Assembly (NCBI GenBank): GCA_964362625.1
Contig: CAYIFA010000018.1
Span: 1-16,438, forward strand
Origin: CAYIFA01 sp964362625
GTDB taxonomy: Bacteria; Patescibacteriota; Minisyncoccia; 1-14-0-10-42-19
Direction of reading: 5' to 3'
Length of the DNA: 16,438 bases
Part shown: positions 1-7,364 of the stretch, piece by piece
How the letters are laid out: each line of letters starts with the position of its first letter
How positions within the stretch are numbered: position 1 is the first letter of the stretch
The notes under the pieces: generated by a model
Database searches by the model: none
What the model was told of the DNA's origin: nothing
Seen by the model: only the letters and a program-made list of their open reading frames with translations
Made by a program: the position numbers and the translations under genes

Positions 1-257
1 TGAGACTTAGGATTTCGGCGACCGTGGACCGTAATCCACGATGCAGTAGCCTACTCTCAATCTCATAATATCCAAACACTTGGTTCGCGCAATCGAGTTA
101 CCGAGTGATGTTCCATGATGTTTATAATTTATTATTTAGTTGGTAATGAACAAATTTTATCAAGAAAAAATAGCTGGTTATCCACAGAAATTTGCCTAAA
201 ATTCGGGAGAGTTTCCTCTCGGTTGTCTTTTGATTTTTTTTGGGATAAAGTAAAACA
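1..257. other. Upstream region without a supported gene
   Basis: No convincing gene is visible here. A short hairpin (CGTGGA / TCCACG, about 30-47) lies near the left edge, but it does not fit a tRNA. A reading frame on the - strand is open from about position 99 to the left edge and could be the first 25-32 codons of a divergent gene, but it has no ATG and uses codons (AGG, CTA, AGT) that are rarer in the neighbouring genes. A TATAAT at 123-128 has no good -35 partner. From about 110 to 257 the sequence is AT-rich and ends in a T-rich stretch just before hddA, as expected of a promoter region. Confidence 0.4.
223..251 (+). promoter_or_regulatory. Candidate sigma70-type promoter of hddA
   Basis: TTGTCT (223-228), 17 bases, then TAAAGT (246-251), matching 4 of 6 bases at -10. 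The -10 box ends only 6 bases before the ATG at 258, so transcription would begin at or next to the start codon. No Shine-Dalgarno sequence precedes that ATG, which fits a leaderless start. Chance matches are common in AT-rich DNA, so this is tentative. Confidence 0.3.
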
Positions 258-1259
258 ATGATAATCGTAAGGGCCCCCACCCGTGTTAGTTTTGTCGGAG
301 GCGGCACGGATATCGCCTCGTTTTATAAGCGTTACCCCGGCCGCGTAATTTCTTCGGCGATTGACAAATACATATATGTTGCCGTTAGCCGGCCGCCGCT
401 GGTTCGCGGCGTATCGGCGCGTTATTCTATATCTGAATTGGTGGAGCACCCGCGTGATATTAAAAATAACCGGATCCGCGCCGCGCTTATTGATAGCGGA
501 ATAATGAGCAATATTGACGTAAGTTCTTTTTCGGATGTTCCGATAAAAAGCGGATTGGGGTCATCGTCGAGTTTTTCGGTAGCACTGGTTAAAGGGTTGT
601 ATTTGTCGAAAGGAGCAAAGATCGATCGTGCTGAAAACGCTGAACGCGCTGCCCATTTGGAGATAAATTTAGTCGGCGAACCAATCGGCAAGCAGGACCA
701 ATATGCTTCGGCATTCGGCGGGTTCAATATTTTTCAATTCAATTCCGATGAATCGGTAGACGTAATCCCGATTCGTATTGATTTTAGATTACGGTCGGAA
801 TTTTGCAAACATCTCATTTTATTTTTCACCGGGATATCCCGTGACGCCGTAAGCGTGCTCGGCGAACAGGTGACCAAGACCGACAGTAACTTCGAGATAC
901 TAAAGAAAATGTCGGATTCGGTTTATGTTTTTCGCGACAAACTGTTGGCTCGCGATTTTAATGGCTTGGGCGGGATGCTTCATGATGGTTGGATTTTGAA
1001 AAAAGGACTTGCTTCGAAAGTTTCTAATTCGATAATTGATGAGTTTTATGAAGCAGGTCTTGTGGCCGGAGCATGGGGCGGGAAATTACTTGGAGCCGGA
1101 GGCGGTGGCTGTATTTTATTTATGGCCCCACCAGCAAAGAAGAGCGCGCTGCGTCTGGCATTAGCCGATGTCGCGCAAAAAAACAACCTCAAAGATTTCG
1201 CGGAAATTCCGTTTAATTTCGTGCAGACTGGGGCTGAGACTTTATTGAATCATAATTAG
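258..1259 (+). CDS. hddA: D-glycero-alpha-D-manno-heptose-7-phosphate kinase (GHMP kinase)
   Basis: Phosphorylates C1 of D-glycero-D-manno-heptose 7-phosphate using ATP, giving the 1,7-bisphosphate, in the cytosolic GDP-heptose pathway. The 333 residues show the three GHMP motifs: an N-terminal APTRVSFVGGGTD (about 6-18), the glycine/serine-rich ATP loop PIKSGLGSSSSF (95-106), and the C-terminal loop GAWGGKLLGAGGGGC (271-285). The GGGTD signature and the length are those of HddA-type sugar kinases rather than galactokinase or homoserine kinase. It is followed after 7 bases by gmhA, which makes its substrate, and further on by the HddC-GmhB fusion that uses its product, so the assignment is supported by context. 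The ATG has no clear Shine-Dalgarno sequence. A fucokinase-like specificity is the main alternative but is unlikely here. Confidence 0.9.
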   Translation: MIIVRAPTRVSFVGGGTDIASFYKRYPGRVISSAIDKYIYVAVSRPPLVRGVSARYSISELVEHPRDIKNNRIRAALIDSGIMSNIDVSSFSDVPIKSGLGSSSSFSVALVKGLYLSKGAKIDRAENAERAAHLEINLVGEPIGKQDQYASAFGGFNIFQFNSDESVDVIPIRIDFRLRSEFCKHLILFFTGISRDAVSVLGEQVTKTDSNFEILKKMSDSVYVFRDKLLARDFNGLGGMLHDGWILKKGLASKVSNSIIDEFYEAGLVAGAWGGKLLGAGGGGCILFMAPPAKKSALRLALADVAQKNNLKDFAEIPFNFVQTGAETLLNHN

Positions 1260-1266
1260 GGCAAAT

Positions 1267-1875
1267 ATGAATTCTTACATCAAAGATTTTTCGGGCAAAG
1301 TTGTTTTACTTCTTCAAAATTTGCCGGCAGATGAAATCGCGAAAGCGTTGGATATTTTACAAGCTACTTACGAACGAGACGGCCGGATTTATATTTTTGG
1401 AAACGGCGGGTCGTTGGCGCTGGCCACGCATTGGGTAAGCGATTTTAACAAAACAGTATTCGGCCGCCATCTTGATAGCGGAATAAGGAGATTCCAAGCC
1501 ATACGTCTTCCATCGACCGAGTCAGAATTGACTGCGTGGGCCAACGACGTCGGCTATGAGATGGTTTTTGCCGGTCCCCTTCAGAATTATATTCAGGATA
1601 ATGACGCGGTTATTGCCATATCCAGTTCCGGCAAATCGCCAAGCATAATCAAGGCGGTGGAAGTGGCTATAAAGCACAAAGTCCCGGTTATCGGCCTTTC
1701 CGGTTTTGATGGCGGCGAGCTTAATAAATTAGCCGATGCTAAAATTTTAATACGCACCGAACCCAAACAGTATGAATTAGTTGAGAGCGTTCACGGCACA
1801 ATCCTTCATCTTATGACGAAATATTTCGCCGATTATTTCGATCACGTAGCGGCATATAAGAAAGATGGAGAATGA
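1267..1875 (+). CDS. gmhA: Sedoheptulose-7-phosphate isomerase (SIS domain)
   Basis: Converts sedoheptulose 7-phosphate into D-glycero-D-manno-heptose 7-phosphate, the first step of ADP- and GDP-heptose synthesis. The 202-residue protein is a single SIS domain of the usual GmhA length. Visible features are the phosphate loop FGNGGS (44-49), followed by ATHWVSDF, where the His lies where GmhA carries a metal ligand. A second phosphate loop reads ISSSGKSPS, and near the C-terminus ESVHG...LH corresponds to the remaining ligand region. It starts 7 bases after hddA; an AGGG lies 6-7 bases before the ATG and may act as ribosome-binding site. A generic SIS sugar isomerase is possible, but the hddA and gmhB neighbours make GmhA by far the best reading. 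Confidence 0.9.
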   Translation: MNSYIKDFSGKVVLLLQNLPADEIAKALDILQATYERDGRIYIFGNGGSLALATHWVSDFNKTVFGRHLDSGIRRFQAIRLPSTESELTAWANDVGYEMVFAGPLQNYIQDNDAVIAISSSGKSPSIIKAVEVAIKHKVPVIGLSGFDGGELNKLADAKILIRTEPKQYELVESVHGTILHLMTKYFADYFDHVAAYKKDGE

Positions 1876-1899
1876 TCTTGCGTTAATATACCGCGAAAA

Positions 1900-2377
1900 A
1901 TGAGGCTTATTTCATTAAATATATGTTTCGGATGCGGAAAGCAACGCCGAAGACATAATCCCTACATCGGGCAATTTCCAGTATGTGATACTTGAGCACA
2001 AAAACCAGCGATATGCTGTCGGTAATATTCACGGCTTATGGCTGTCCGGCACCAAAGATGATACGCCTAAACGTATCGAGCAAGCGCGCGCTTTGATAGA
2101 TTTTGTAGGAAAGCGCTCGGAGAAGACGATTCTTTGCGGCGATTTTAATTTAGCGCCGGATACGAAGAGTATTGCGATAATCGGCGCGCATCTTCGTGAT
2201 CTTATAAAAGAATACAAAGTTTCAACCACCCGGAATCGTAACTACGCGGATATGGGAAAATATAAAGATTACATAGCCGATTATATGTTTGTATCTCGCG
2301 ATGTTAATGTAAAAAATTTCTGGGTACTGCCGAATGAGGTCTCCGACCACCTGCCACTTTTACTGGAATTCTCTTGA
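1900..2377 (+). pseudogene. Endonuclease/exonuclease/phosphatase (EEP) family gene with internal deletion and frameshift
   Basis: An ATG at 1900 opens with MRLISLNI, the typical first strand of EEP-fold hydrolases, but this frame stops after 31 codons. The rest of the family is found in another frame from about 1922 to 2377. It has a core strand (about 1976-2035), the GDFN motif with the catalytic Asp and Asn, a DYMFVS strand, and the terminal VSDHLP motif with the active-site His. The roughly 100 residues that normally lie between, including the metal-binding Glu (QE motif), are missing, and the two halves are out of frame. The right half alone could start at GTG 1985 (130 codons) but would lack the N-terminal half of the active site. 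An assembly error is the alternative to true decay. It is not an obvious part of heptose metabolism. Confidence 0.75.
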
Positions 2378-2397
2378 TGGGTGCGGATAAAAATGTA

Positions 2398-2426
2398 TTG
2401 TCAAACCGTGCCGGGCCTGTTATCTT
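2398..2426 (+). promoter_or_regulatory. Candidate promoter in front of the gmd-like gene
   Basis: TTGTCA (2398-2403), 17 bases, TATCTT (2421-2426, 4 of 6). The ATG of the dehydratase gene follows 8 bases after the -10 box and has no Shine-Dalgarno sequence, so a leaderless transcript would be predicted. It lies downstream of the broken EEP gene and could restore transcription of the remaining operon. Confidence 0.35.
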
Positions 2427-2434
2427 AAACAATT

Positions 2435-3439
2435 ATGACTCAAAAGGTGCTTATAACCGGCATTACCGGATTTGTCGGGTCGCATTTGGCGGATTTATTG
2501 CTCAAGAAAGAAGATGTTGAAATTTACGGTTTTAAGCGCTGGAACCTTTCTAATATGCGTAATGTCCGGCACTTGTTGGAAAACGAGCGAGTACGCTTTT
2601 TTGATTGCGATATCACTGATCCGGTGGGCACCCGTGAAGCTATTAAGAAAACAAAGCCGGATAAAATTTTCCACTTGGCGGCTGAAAGCTTCGTAAGCCC
2701 GTCATGGCTGCACCCCAGTCATTATATGGATGTGAACTTTAAGGGTACGTTAAATATGCTGGATGCCATCAGGCAAGCTGATATAAATCCGCGTATACTT
2801 ATTGCCGGTTCCGGAGAGGAATACGGCGAAATTTTTGAAGAAGAATTGCCGATAACCGAAAAAACTATTTTGCGGCCAGTGAACCCGTATGCCGTGAGCA
2901 AGATAGCGCAGGACTTAATTGGATTAGTATATTTTAAATCTTACGGCTTAAACGTAATTCGGACTCGCGCCTTTAATCATGAAGGGCCTCGCAGAGATAA
3001 AGTTTTTGGAATACCATGGCATGCCTACCAAATTGCTCGCATTGAGCTAGGTAAGCAGGACCCGGTCATAAAAGTTGGGCACATTGATGATAAAAGGAAT
3101 TTTACGCACGTTCGCGACATGGTAGAAGCTTACCAGCTGGCCATGGAAAAATGCACGCCCGGCGAACTCTATTTGATTGGCGCCGATGAACAGGAGCATG
3201 TTTATACTTTCCGGGATGCAATTTTAGAATTGATAAAAGTGTCTGATATTAAGGATAAGGAATCGGTGAAAATAGAAACCGATCCACAGTATGTTCGTCC
3301 GACCGCAGTTCCATTTTTGATCGGTGATACCCGCAAATTCCGGGAGTTAACCGGCTGGCGCCCTAAAATAGAATTTAGGCAAATCTTGTCTGATACCCTG
3401 GATTATTGGCGAAAATTCATCAAAGAGGACTTGTATTAA
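2435..3439 (+). CDS. gmd: GDP-mannose / GDP-heptose 4,6-dehydratase (extended SDR)
   Basis: Predicted to oxidise C4 and eliminate water across C5-C6 of a GDP-sugar, giving a 4-keto-6-deoxy sugar. The 334-residue protein has an extended-SDR Rossmann motif TGITGFVGS (8-16), a GSGEEYG segment (125-131) supplying Ser126 and the Glu used by 4,6-dehydratases, and the YxxxK pair Tyr152/Lys156 in NPYAVSK. The sequence FNHEGPRR and the later KRNFTHVRDMVEAY correspond to the GDP-binding and substrate region of Gmd (usual form FNHESPRR). Because it sits next to GDP-heptose genes, the substrate may be GDP-D-glycero-D-manno-heptose, as for DmhA of Yersinia or the heptose dehydratase of Campylobacter, rather than GDP-mannose. 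Sequence alone does not settle which. Its 3' end lies 2 bases before the next ATG. Confidence 0.82.
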   Translation: MTQKVLITGITGFVGSHLADLLLKKEDVEIYGFKRWNLSNMRNVRHLLENERVRFFDCDITDPVGTREAIKKTKPDKIFHLAAESFVSPSWLHPSHYMDVNFKGTLNMLDAIRQADINPRILIAGSGEEYGEIFEEELPITEKTILRPVNPYAVSKIAQDLIGLVYFKSYGLNVIRTRAFNHEGPRRDKVFGIPWHAYQIARIELGKQDPVIKVGHIDDKRNFTHVRDMVEAYQLAMEKCTPGELYLIGADEQEHVYTFRDAILELIKVSDIKDKESVKIETDPQYVRPTAVPFLIGDTRKFRELTGWRPKIEFRQILSDTLDYWRKFIKEDLY

Positions 3440-3441
3440 TC

Positions 3442-4638
3442 ATGCCGAAAGCATGTAAGCAAGCAGTGATTTTGGCGGGTGGTCGGGGGATGCGGCTCCG
3501 GCCGTTGACTAATGACCGGCCCAAGCCCATGGTATCGGTACACGGCCGGCCGTTTTTAGAATACTTGATTGAATTATTCAAAGAGAACGATATTACCGAT
3601 ATCGTTTTGCTTTTGGGTTATATGCCGGAAAAAATCATAGACTATTTCGGCGACGGCGCGCGTTTCGGCGTAAATTTAAAATATTCGGTAGGCGACTTGG
3701 ATTGGGAAACCGGAACCAGAATCCGCGAAGCTAAGGATTTGATTGCCGATACTTTTTTGCTGGCCTACGCTGATAACTATTGGCCGATGCGGCTGGGTTT
3801 GATGATGGATTTTTATAATCAAGGAGAGGCGCCTTACATGGTCACGGCTTATAATAATCGCGATGGCGGGGCCGAATACGGCTACGAAAATAATCTGCAG
3901 ATCTCCGAAAACGGCCCGGTTCTTAATTACGACCGTTCTCGTAAAGCCCCGGGACTTTCCGCGGTTGACATCGGATTTTTTATCTTGCAAAAATCCATTC
4001 TCGGCTTTATGCCGGAGCATAATTTTTCTTTCGAGGCCGAAATTTTGCCGAAAATCATCGCGCAAGGCAAACTTGCCGCTTACCGCACCGATCACGGCTA
4101 TTATCCACTAACCAGTCCGGAGTCGCTTAGTAAGCTTGAAAAATTTTTCGCGCCCCGTAAAGTAATATTTTTAGATCGCGACGGGATTATTAACAAGCCG
4201 ATAGAGGGAGACTACGTGCGGAGCCCGGATCAATTTAAATTTTTGCCGGATGCCGTGTCGTTTTTGCGTCATTTATCGGAGAAAAATTACGAAATTTATG
4301 TAATTACAAATCAACGCGGTATCGGGCGCGGTCTGATGACCGAAAAAGATTTAGAGAATATTCACGCGAAGATGACCGCCGAACTTGATCGGGCAAGCGT
4401 CAAGATCTCCGGGATTTATCATTGCCCGCACCTTGAAGAGGATAAATGTTTTTGCCGAAAGCCCGCGCCGGGGCTCTTGCACCGCGCTGCCAACGAAAAT
4501 TATATCAATCTTTATTGCTCGATTTTTGTTGGCGACCGAGATAGCGATGTTGAGGCGGGGAACAAGGCCGGATGTCGGACGATTCTGGTCGGCCCGAACG
4601 AAAATTTGTTAAGCGCGGTCGAGCCAATATTATCATGA
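3442..4638 (+). CDS. hddC-gmhB: Bifunctional heptose-1-phosphate guanylyltransferase / heptose-1,7-bisphosphate 7-phosphatase
   Basis: Two pathway steps appear joined in one 398-residue protein. Residues about 6-230 form a nucleotidyltransferase with LAGGRGMRLRPLT (11-23) and RPKPM, as in HddC, which makes GDP-heptose from heptose 1-phosphate and GTP. Residues about 238-398 form a HAD-IIIA phosphatase: the DRDG motif gives Asp245 and Asp247, TNQRG is motif II, Cys328-x-His330 and Cys336-x-Cys338 form the zinc site typical of GmhB, and GDRDSDVEAG carries the last acidic motif. GmhB removes the 7-phosphate, so the C-terminal half feeds the N-terminal half. I start at ATG 3442, 12 bases after AGAGGA (3424-3429), rather than at an in-frame TTG at 3406 inside the previous gene. 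The stop overlaps the next start by ATGA. Confidence 0.85.
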   Translation: MPKACKQAVILAGGRGMRLRPLTNDRPKPMVSVHGRPFLEYLIELFKENDITDIVLLLGYMPEKIIDYFGDGARFGVNLKYSVGDLDWETGTRIREAKDLIADTFLLAYADNYWPMRLGLMMDFYNQGEAPYMVTAYNNRDGGAEYGYENNLQISENGPVLNYDRSRKAPGLSAVDIGFFILQKSILGFMPEHNFSFEAEILPKIIAQGKLAAYRTDHGYYPLTSPESLSKLEKFFAPRKVIFLDRDGIINKPIEGDYVRSPDQFKFLPDAVSFLRHLSEKNYEIYVITNQRGIGRGLMTEKDLENIHAKMTAELDRASVKISGIYHCPHLEEDKCFCRKPAPGLLHRAANENYINLYCSIFVGDRDSDVEAGNKAGCRTILVGPNENLLSAVEPILS

Positions 4639-5510
4639 AAATTTTTATCACCGGTGCCGCCGGATTTATTGGGAAAGCGGCGGTCAAGGAATTAGTCGGG
4701 CGAGGCCATAGTTTACTGGCGTTAGTTCGCTCTAAGTACCAGGCGGCGAAACTCGACCGTATGAACAATGTCCAAACCGTAATCGGCGATTTTTCCGATC
4801 CGGCAAAATACCGCGCGGCTTTGCGGAAATTCCAACCGGATGCCGCCATTCACTTAGCCTGGGAGGGGATACCGGATGACAGTCCGAGAATCGCGATAAA
4901 AAACATTGCCGCCAGCATGCTGGTTTTCAAGGAGCTTAGCGAAGCCGGCGTTAAAAAAATAATCGGCGTTGGGAGCTGCCGAGAATACGGCGACCCGCGA
5001 GGCAAGATCGGCGAAAGCGCGTCCGTTGCATTTCCGTACAATACGCTTTATGCCGCCAAGGCGCACCTGCATCGTTTGTCCAGCGCATTTTTTGAAAAAC
5101 CCGAGGTCGATTTTATCTGGGCAAGGCTTTTTTACGTCTATGGTCCAGGCCAGCGCCCCGGAGCGCTTATCCCGTCGGCAATTAGGGCAAAAATTAACGG
5201 ACAAAAACTGGACATAAAAGACAAGCGCGCCGCCCATGATTTTATTTTTATTGAAGATGTGGCGCGGGCATTAGCGCTAATAATTGAAAAACATCGGTTT
5301 AGACATAGCGATGTTTATAATATCGGCAGCGGAAAAATGGTTAGCGTTTTAGACGTGCTGGATTTGGTTAATGATTTAACCAGCCGGAGATCCGCGCATC
5401 CCGGAGGTTTTTTCGCCGATATATCGCAAATAACCAAAGAAACTGGCTGGCGGCCGCATACAGGGATTAAGGAAGGCATTGCGAAAACCATGACTCACTA
5501 TAATAAATAA
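4635..5510 (+). CDS. Extended SDR, NAD-dependent epimerase/dehydratase family
   Basis: A 291-residue nucleotide-sugar enzyme, probably an epimerase or 4-keto reductase acting after the 4,6-dehydratase. It begins with ITGAAGFIG (5-13), which binds NAD(P), has GSCREYG (113-119) at the catalytic Ser position, and a YGPGQRPG loop typical of extended SDRs. The usual Tyr-x-x-x-Lys is replaced by Tyr139-Ala-Ala-Lys142, only two residues between. The residues after the Lys line up with relatives, so one residue seems to be missing and activity may be altered. I chose ATG 4635, which overlaps the previous stop codon as ATGA, because the Rossmann strand starts there; a longer reading from 4572 would only extend into the upstream gene. 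The exact substrate cannot be read from sequence. Confidence 0.72.
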   Translation: MKIFITGAAGFIGKAAVKELVGRGHSLLALVRSKYQAAKLDRMNNVQTVIGDFSDPAKYRAALRKFQPDAAIHLAWEGIPDDSPRIAIKNIAASMLVFKELSEAGVKKIIGVGSCREYGDPRGKIGESASVAFPYNTLYAAKAHLHRLSSAFFEKPEVDFIWARLFYVYGPGQRPGALIPSAIRAKINGQKLDIKDKRAAHDFIFIEDVARALALIIEKHRFRHSDVYNIGSGKMVSVLDVLDLVNDLTSRRSAHPGGFFADISQITKETGWRPHTGIKEGIAKTMTHYNK

Positions 5511-5511
5511 C

Positions 5512-6396
5512 ATGGCTAAAAAAATTTTTGTTACCGGATCAGAAAGCTTTGTAGGTCGGGAATTGATTAAGCAATGCGCAAATTACGATATTGCCGTTTT
5601 GGGCGTTGATGTTTCTGGCGGCAATGACGGTTACGAGTTTCGTAATGCAGATATTCGCGATCCGGCTATATCAGGGATTATGCCCACGGATGCAGATGCC
5701 GTGGTTCATTTGGCGGCGCTCTCCCGCGACGCCGACTGCCGCGATAATGCTTACCAGTGCTTTGATGTCAATGTCATGGGCACGCTTAACGTCATGCGCG
5801 CGGCTAAAATGTCCGGAATAAAGCAATTTATTTTTGCTTCCAGCGAGTGGGTCTACGACAGTTTTGAGAACGGTATTGAAAAAGACGAAGATGCGGCAAT
5901 TGATATTTCGCGGCTTACCTCCGAATACGCTCTTTCCAAATTAGTAAGCGAAGCCAATTTAGGGATCCAGTACGCCCGCGGTTTTCCAGCAGTAACAATA
6001 TTGCGTTTCGGGATTATTTACGGTCCGCGTAGAAATAATTGGTCGGCGGTGGAGTCGCTAGCAAGTAGTGTCAAAAAACAAGATGAAGTTGTGGTTGGTT
6101 CGTTAAGAACCGGCCGCCGCTTTGTTCATGTATCTGACATTGCCAAAGGCATAGTTAAGTCAATCGGGAGAAGCGGTTTTGATATAATTAATTTAACCGG
6201 GGATCAAATAGTTACCCTTGGAGAAGTTATTGAAGCAAGCGAGAAAATTTTTGAGAAAAAAATTAAAATTAGCGAAAGCGATTCTGATTCGGCGAATGTC
6301 CGAAATCCCTCTAACGCCCGCGCTAAAAAATTGCTCGGCTGGCGGCCGGAGATTGCTTTAGAGGCCGGCCTAAAAACTCTCCTACCCTTTATTTAA
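5512..6396 (+). CDS. Extended SDR, NAD-dependent epimerase/dehydratase family
   Basis: A second nucleotide-sugar SDR (294 residues), starting one base after the previous stop, so translation is probably coupled. The dinucleotide loop reads TGSESFVG (8-15), with Ser in place of the middle Gly of GxxGxxG. The catalytic Ser region is FASSEWVYD and the Tyr139/Lys143 pair is in EYALSK. A later RRFVHVSDIAKGI segment matches the family's RxFxxVxDxA motif. It is likely a reductase or epimerase of a 4-keto-6-deoxy GDP-sugar made by the neighbouring enzymes. It resembles the first SDR in plan but not closely in sequence, so it does not look like a recent duplicate. Substrate and stereochemistry are unknown. 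Confidence 0.75.
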   Translation: MAKKIFVTGSESFVGRELIKQCANYDIAVLGVDVSGGNDGYEFRNADIRDPAISGIMPTDADAVVHLAALSRDADCRDNAYQCFDVNVMGTLNVMRAAKMSGIKQFIFASSEWVYDSFENGIEKDEDAAIDISRLTSEYALSKLVSEANLGIQYARGFPAVTILRFGIIYGPRRNNWSAVESLASSVKKQDEVVVGSLRTGRRFVHVSDIAKGIVKSIGRSGFDIINLTGDQIVTLGEVIEASEKIFEKKIKISESDSDSANVRNPSNARAKKLLGWRPEIALEAGLKTLLPFI

Positions 6397-6410
6397 ATCT
6401 CAAAATTACC

Positions 6411-7319
6411 ATGGAGGATTTTCGCAAATACGCAAAAGAGATGATAAGGATCCGGTTAAGCCAGATTCTTGTTAACGAAGAATACAAAGCCGGGCGTTTT
6501 AAGATCCCGATTCATCTGGCTATGGGGCACGAGGCAATCGCAGTCGCGCTTAGCCATGTATTAAAAGGCGGAGATAAGCTGATTTTAGCGCACCGGAATC
6601 TTGCATATAATTTAGCCCGGCTCTCTAAATTGCGGCCGATATTAGATGAATTTTTTTTAAAACCAAGAGGTCTGGCCCGAGGTAAATTGGGGTCAATGAA
6701 TCTGATAAATCCTAAGCGTGGAATAATCTACACTTCCAGTATTCTCGGCAATAATTTTCCGGTGGCAGTTGGAGTCGCGATGTCTGAGAAAATTTCCGAA
6801 GGGACAAATGTTACATTTGTTTTGGGCGGAGACGGTTCAATGGAAGAAGGTAGTTTTTACGAAAATCTGGTTTTAGCCAAAACATTGGGCGTTCGGCTGG
6901 TTTTCGTCATTGAAAATAATGAATGGTCGCTAGGCACCCATATTTCGGAGCGCCGCTGTCCCATAAACATTAAAAAAATCGCCGAAGCAGTCGGGATTCC
7001 GTATTCAAAACTTGCCGGTAATAATGTTTACGGATATGAACGGAAGTTGGCCCGCGCGAGGAGCAAAGCTGCCGGCGGCCCGCAGGTCGTAGAAGTCGCG
7101 GTCCGAACATTAGGCGATCGGCGTTCTGATGACGGGAGATTTATTAACTATCACGCCGGCCCCGCGCCGACAATAGATGTTTTAAAGCACTCTGGGGCAA
7201 TTCTGAAAAATAGCGCGGATGACCCGATTTTTGTTATCGGCCGCAAAATCGGTATGCGGAAAATCGCGCAGTTATCCGGAAAAATTATGAAAGAACTGCA
7301 AGATGAAATTAAACCATGA
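6411..7319 (+). CDS. Thiamine-diphosphate-dependent dehydrogenase E1 alpha-like subunit
   Basis: Resembles the alpha subunit of pyruvate / acetoin / branched-chain 2-oxoacid dehydrogenases, which decarboxylates a 2-oxoacid on thiamine diphosphate (ThDP). The 302-residue protein has a GHEAIAVAL segment near residue 39, KLGSMNL (92-98, usually GGSMH), and the ThDP/magnesium motif GDGSMEEG (140-147) ending in ENN (168-170). In the loop that usually reads GHSxSDD the sequence is GDRRSDD (235-241), so the conserved His used in acyl transfer to lipoyl is absent. No lipoyl E2 or E3 gene is in the window. With E1-beta immediately downstream, this looks like a two-carbon transferase recruited for sugar branching, as proposed for AviB1/AviB2 in avilamycin synthesis. 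That role is inference. The start ATG lies 14 bases after the previous stop with no clear Shine-Dalgarno sequence. Confidence 0.8.
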   Translation: MEDFRKYAKEMIRIRLSQILVNEEYKAGRFKIPIHLAMGHEAIAVALSHVLKGGDKLILAHRNLAYNLARLSKLRPILDEFFLKPRGLARGKLGSMNLINPKRGIIYTSSILGNNFPVAVGVAMSEKISEGTNVTFVLGGDGSMEEGSFYENLVLAKTLGVRLVFVIENNEWSLGTHISERRCPINIKKIAEAVGIPYSKLAGNNVYGYERKLARARSKAAGGPQVVEVAVRTLGDRRSDDGRFINYHAGPAPTIDVLKHSGAILKNSADDPIFVIGRKIGMRKIAQLSGKIMKELQDEIKP

Positions 7320-7364
7320 CCCTTCGACAGGCTCAGGGTCATGGTGAGTAAAATCGAACCATGA
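7313..7364. repeat. Three-arm palindromic repeat between E1-alpha and E1-beta
   Basis: ACCATGACCCT (7313-7323) pairs perfectly with AGGGTCATGGT (7335-7345) across an 11-base loop. The distal part of the second arm, TCATGGT (7339-7345), can pair instead with ACCATGA (7358-7364). The first arm contains the TGA stop of E1-alpha and the third arm the ATG of E1-beta. The core, with TTCGACAGGCTCAGG, resembles short palindromes I recall as dispersed repeats in many metagenome-derived genomes. No other copy was noticed in this window. Confidence 0.75.

Noticed and set aside
30..47. Stem-loop that looks like a tRNA anticodon arm
   Set aside because: The loop has 6 or 8 bases instead of 7, and no acceptor, D or T arms can be built around it.
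1..99. Possible 5' end of a - strand gene running off the left edge
   Set aside because: The frame is open but only about 30 codons long, has no ATG or Shine-Dalgarno sequence and atypical codons, so it cannot be supported from this window.
178..186. TTATCCACA, a perfect DnaA-box consensus
   Set aside because: A single 9-mer, no further boxes, AT-rich 13-mers or origin genes nearby; one occurrence in a window of this length is not surprising.
207..241. Possible terminator (GAGAG / CTCTC stem and a later T run)
   Set aside because: The stem has only 5 bp and the T run begins 13 bases after it; it is more likely part of the hddA promoter region.
132..449. Open frame of 105 codons on the - strand over the start of hddA
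   Set aside because: It overlaps the conserved N-terminal motif of hddA and the leader region, and the protein has no recognisable motif. It is a shadow frame.
3676..4095. 139-codon frame on the - strand inside hddC-gmhB
   Set aside because: It lies wholly within the nucleotidyltransferase domain and has no family features.
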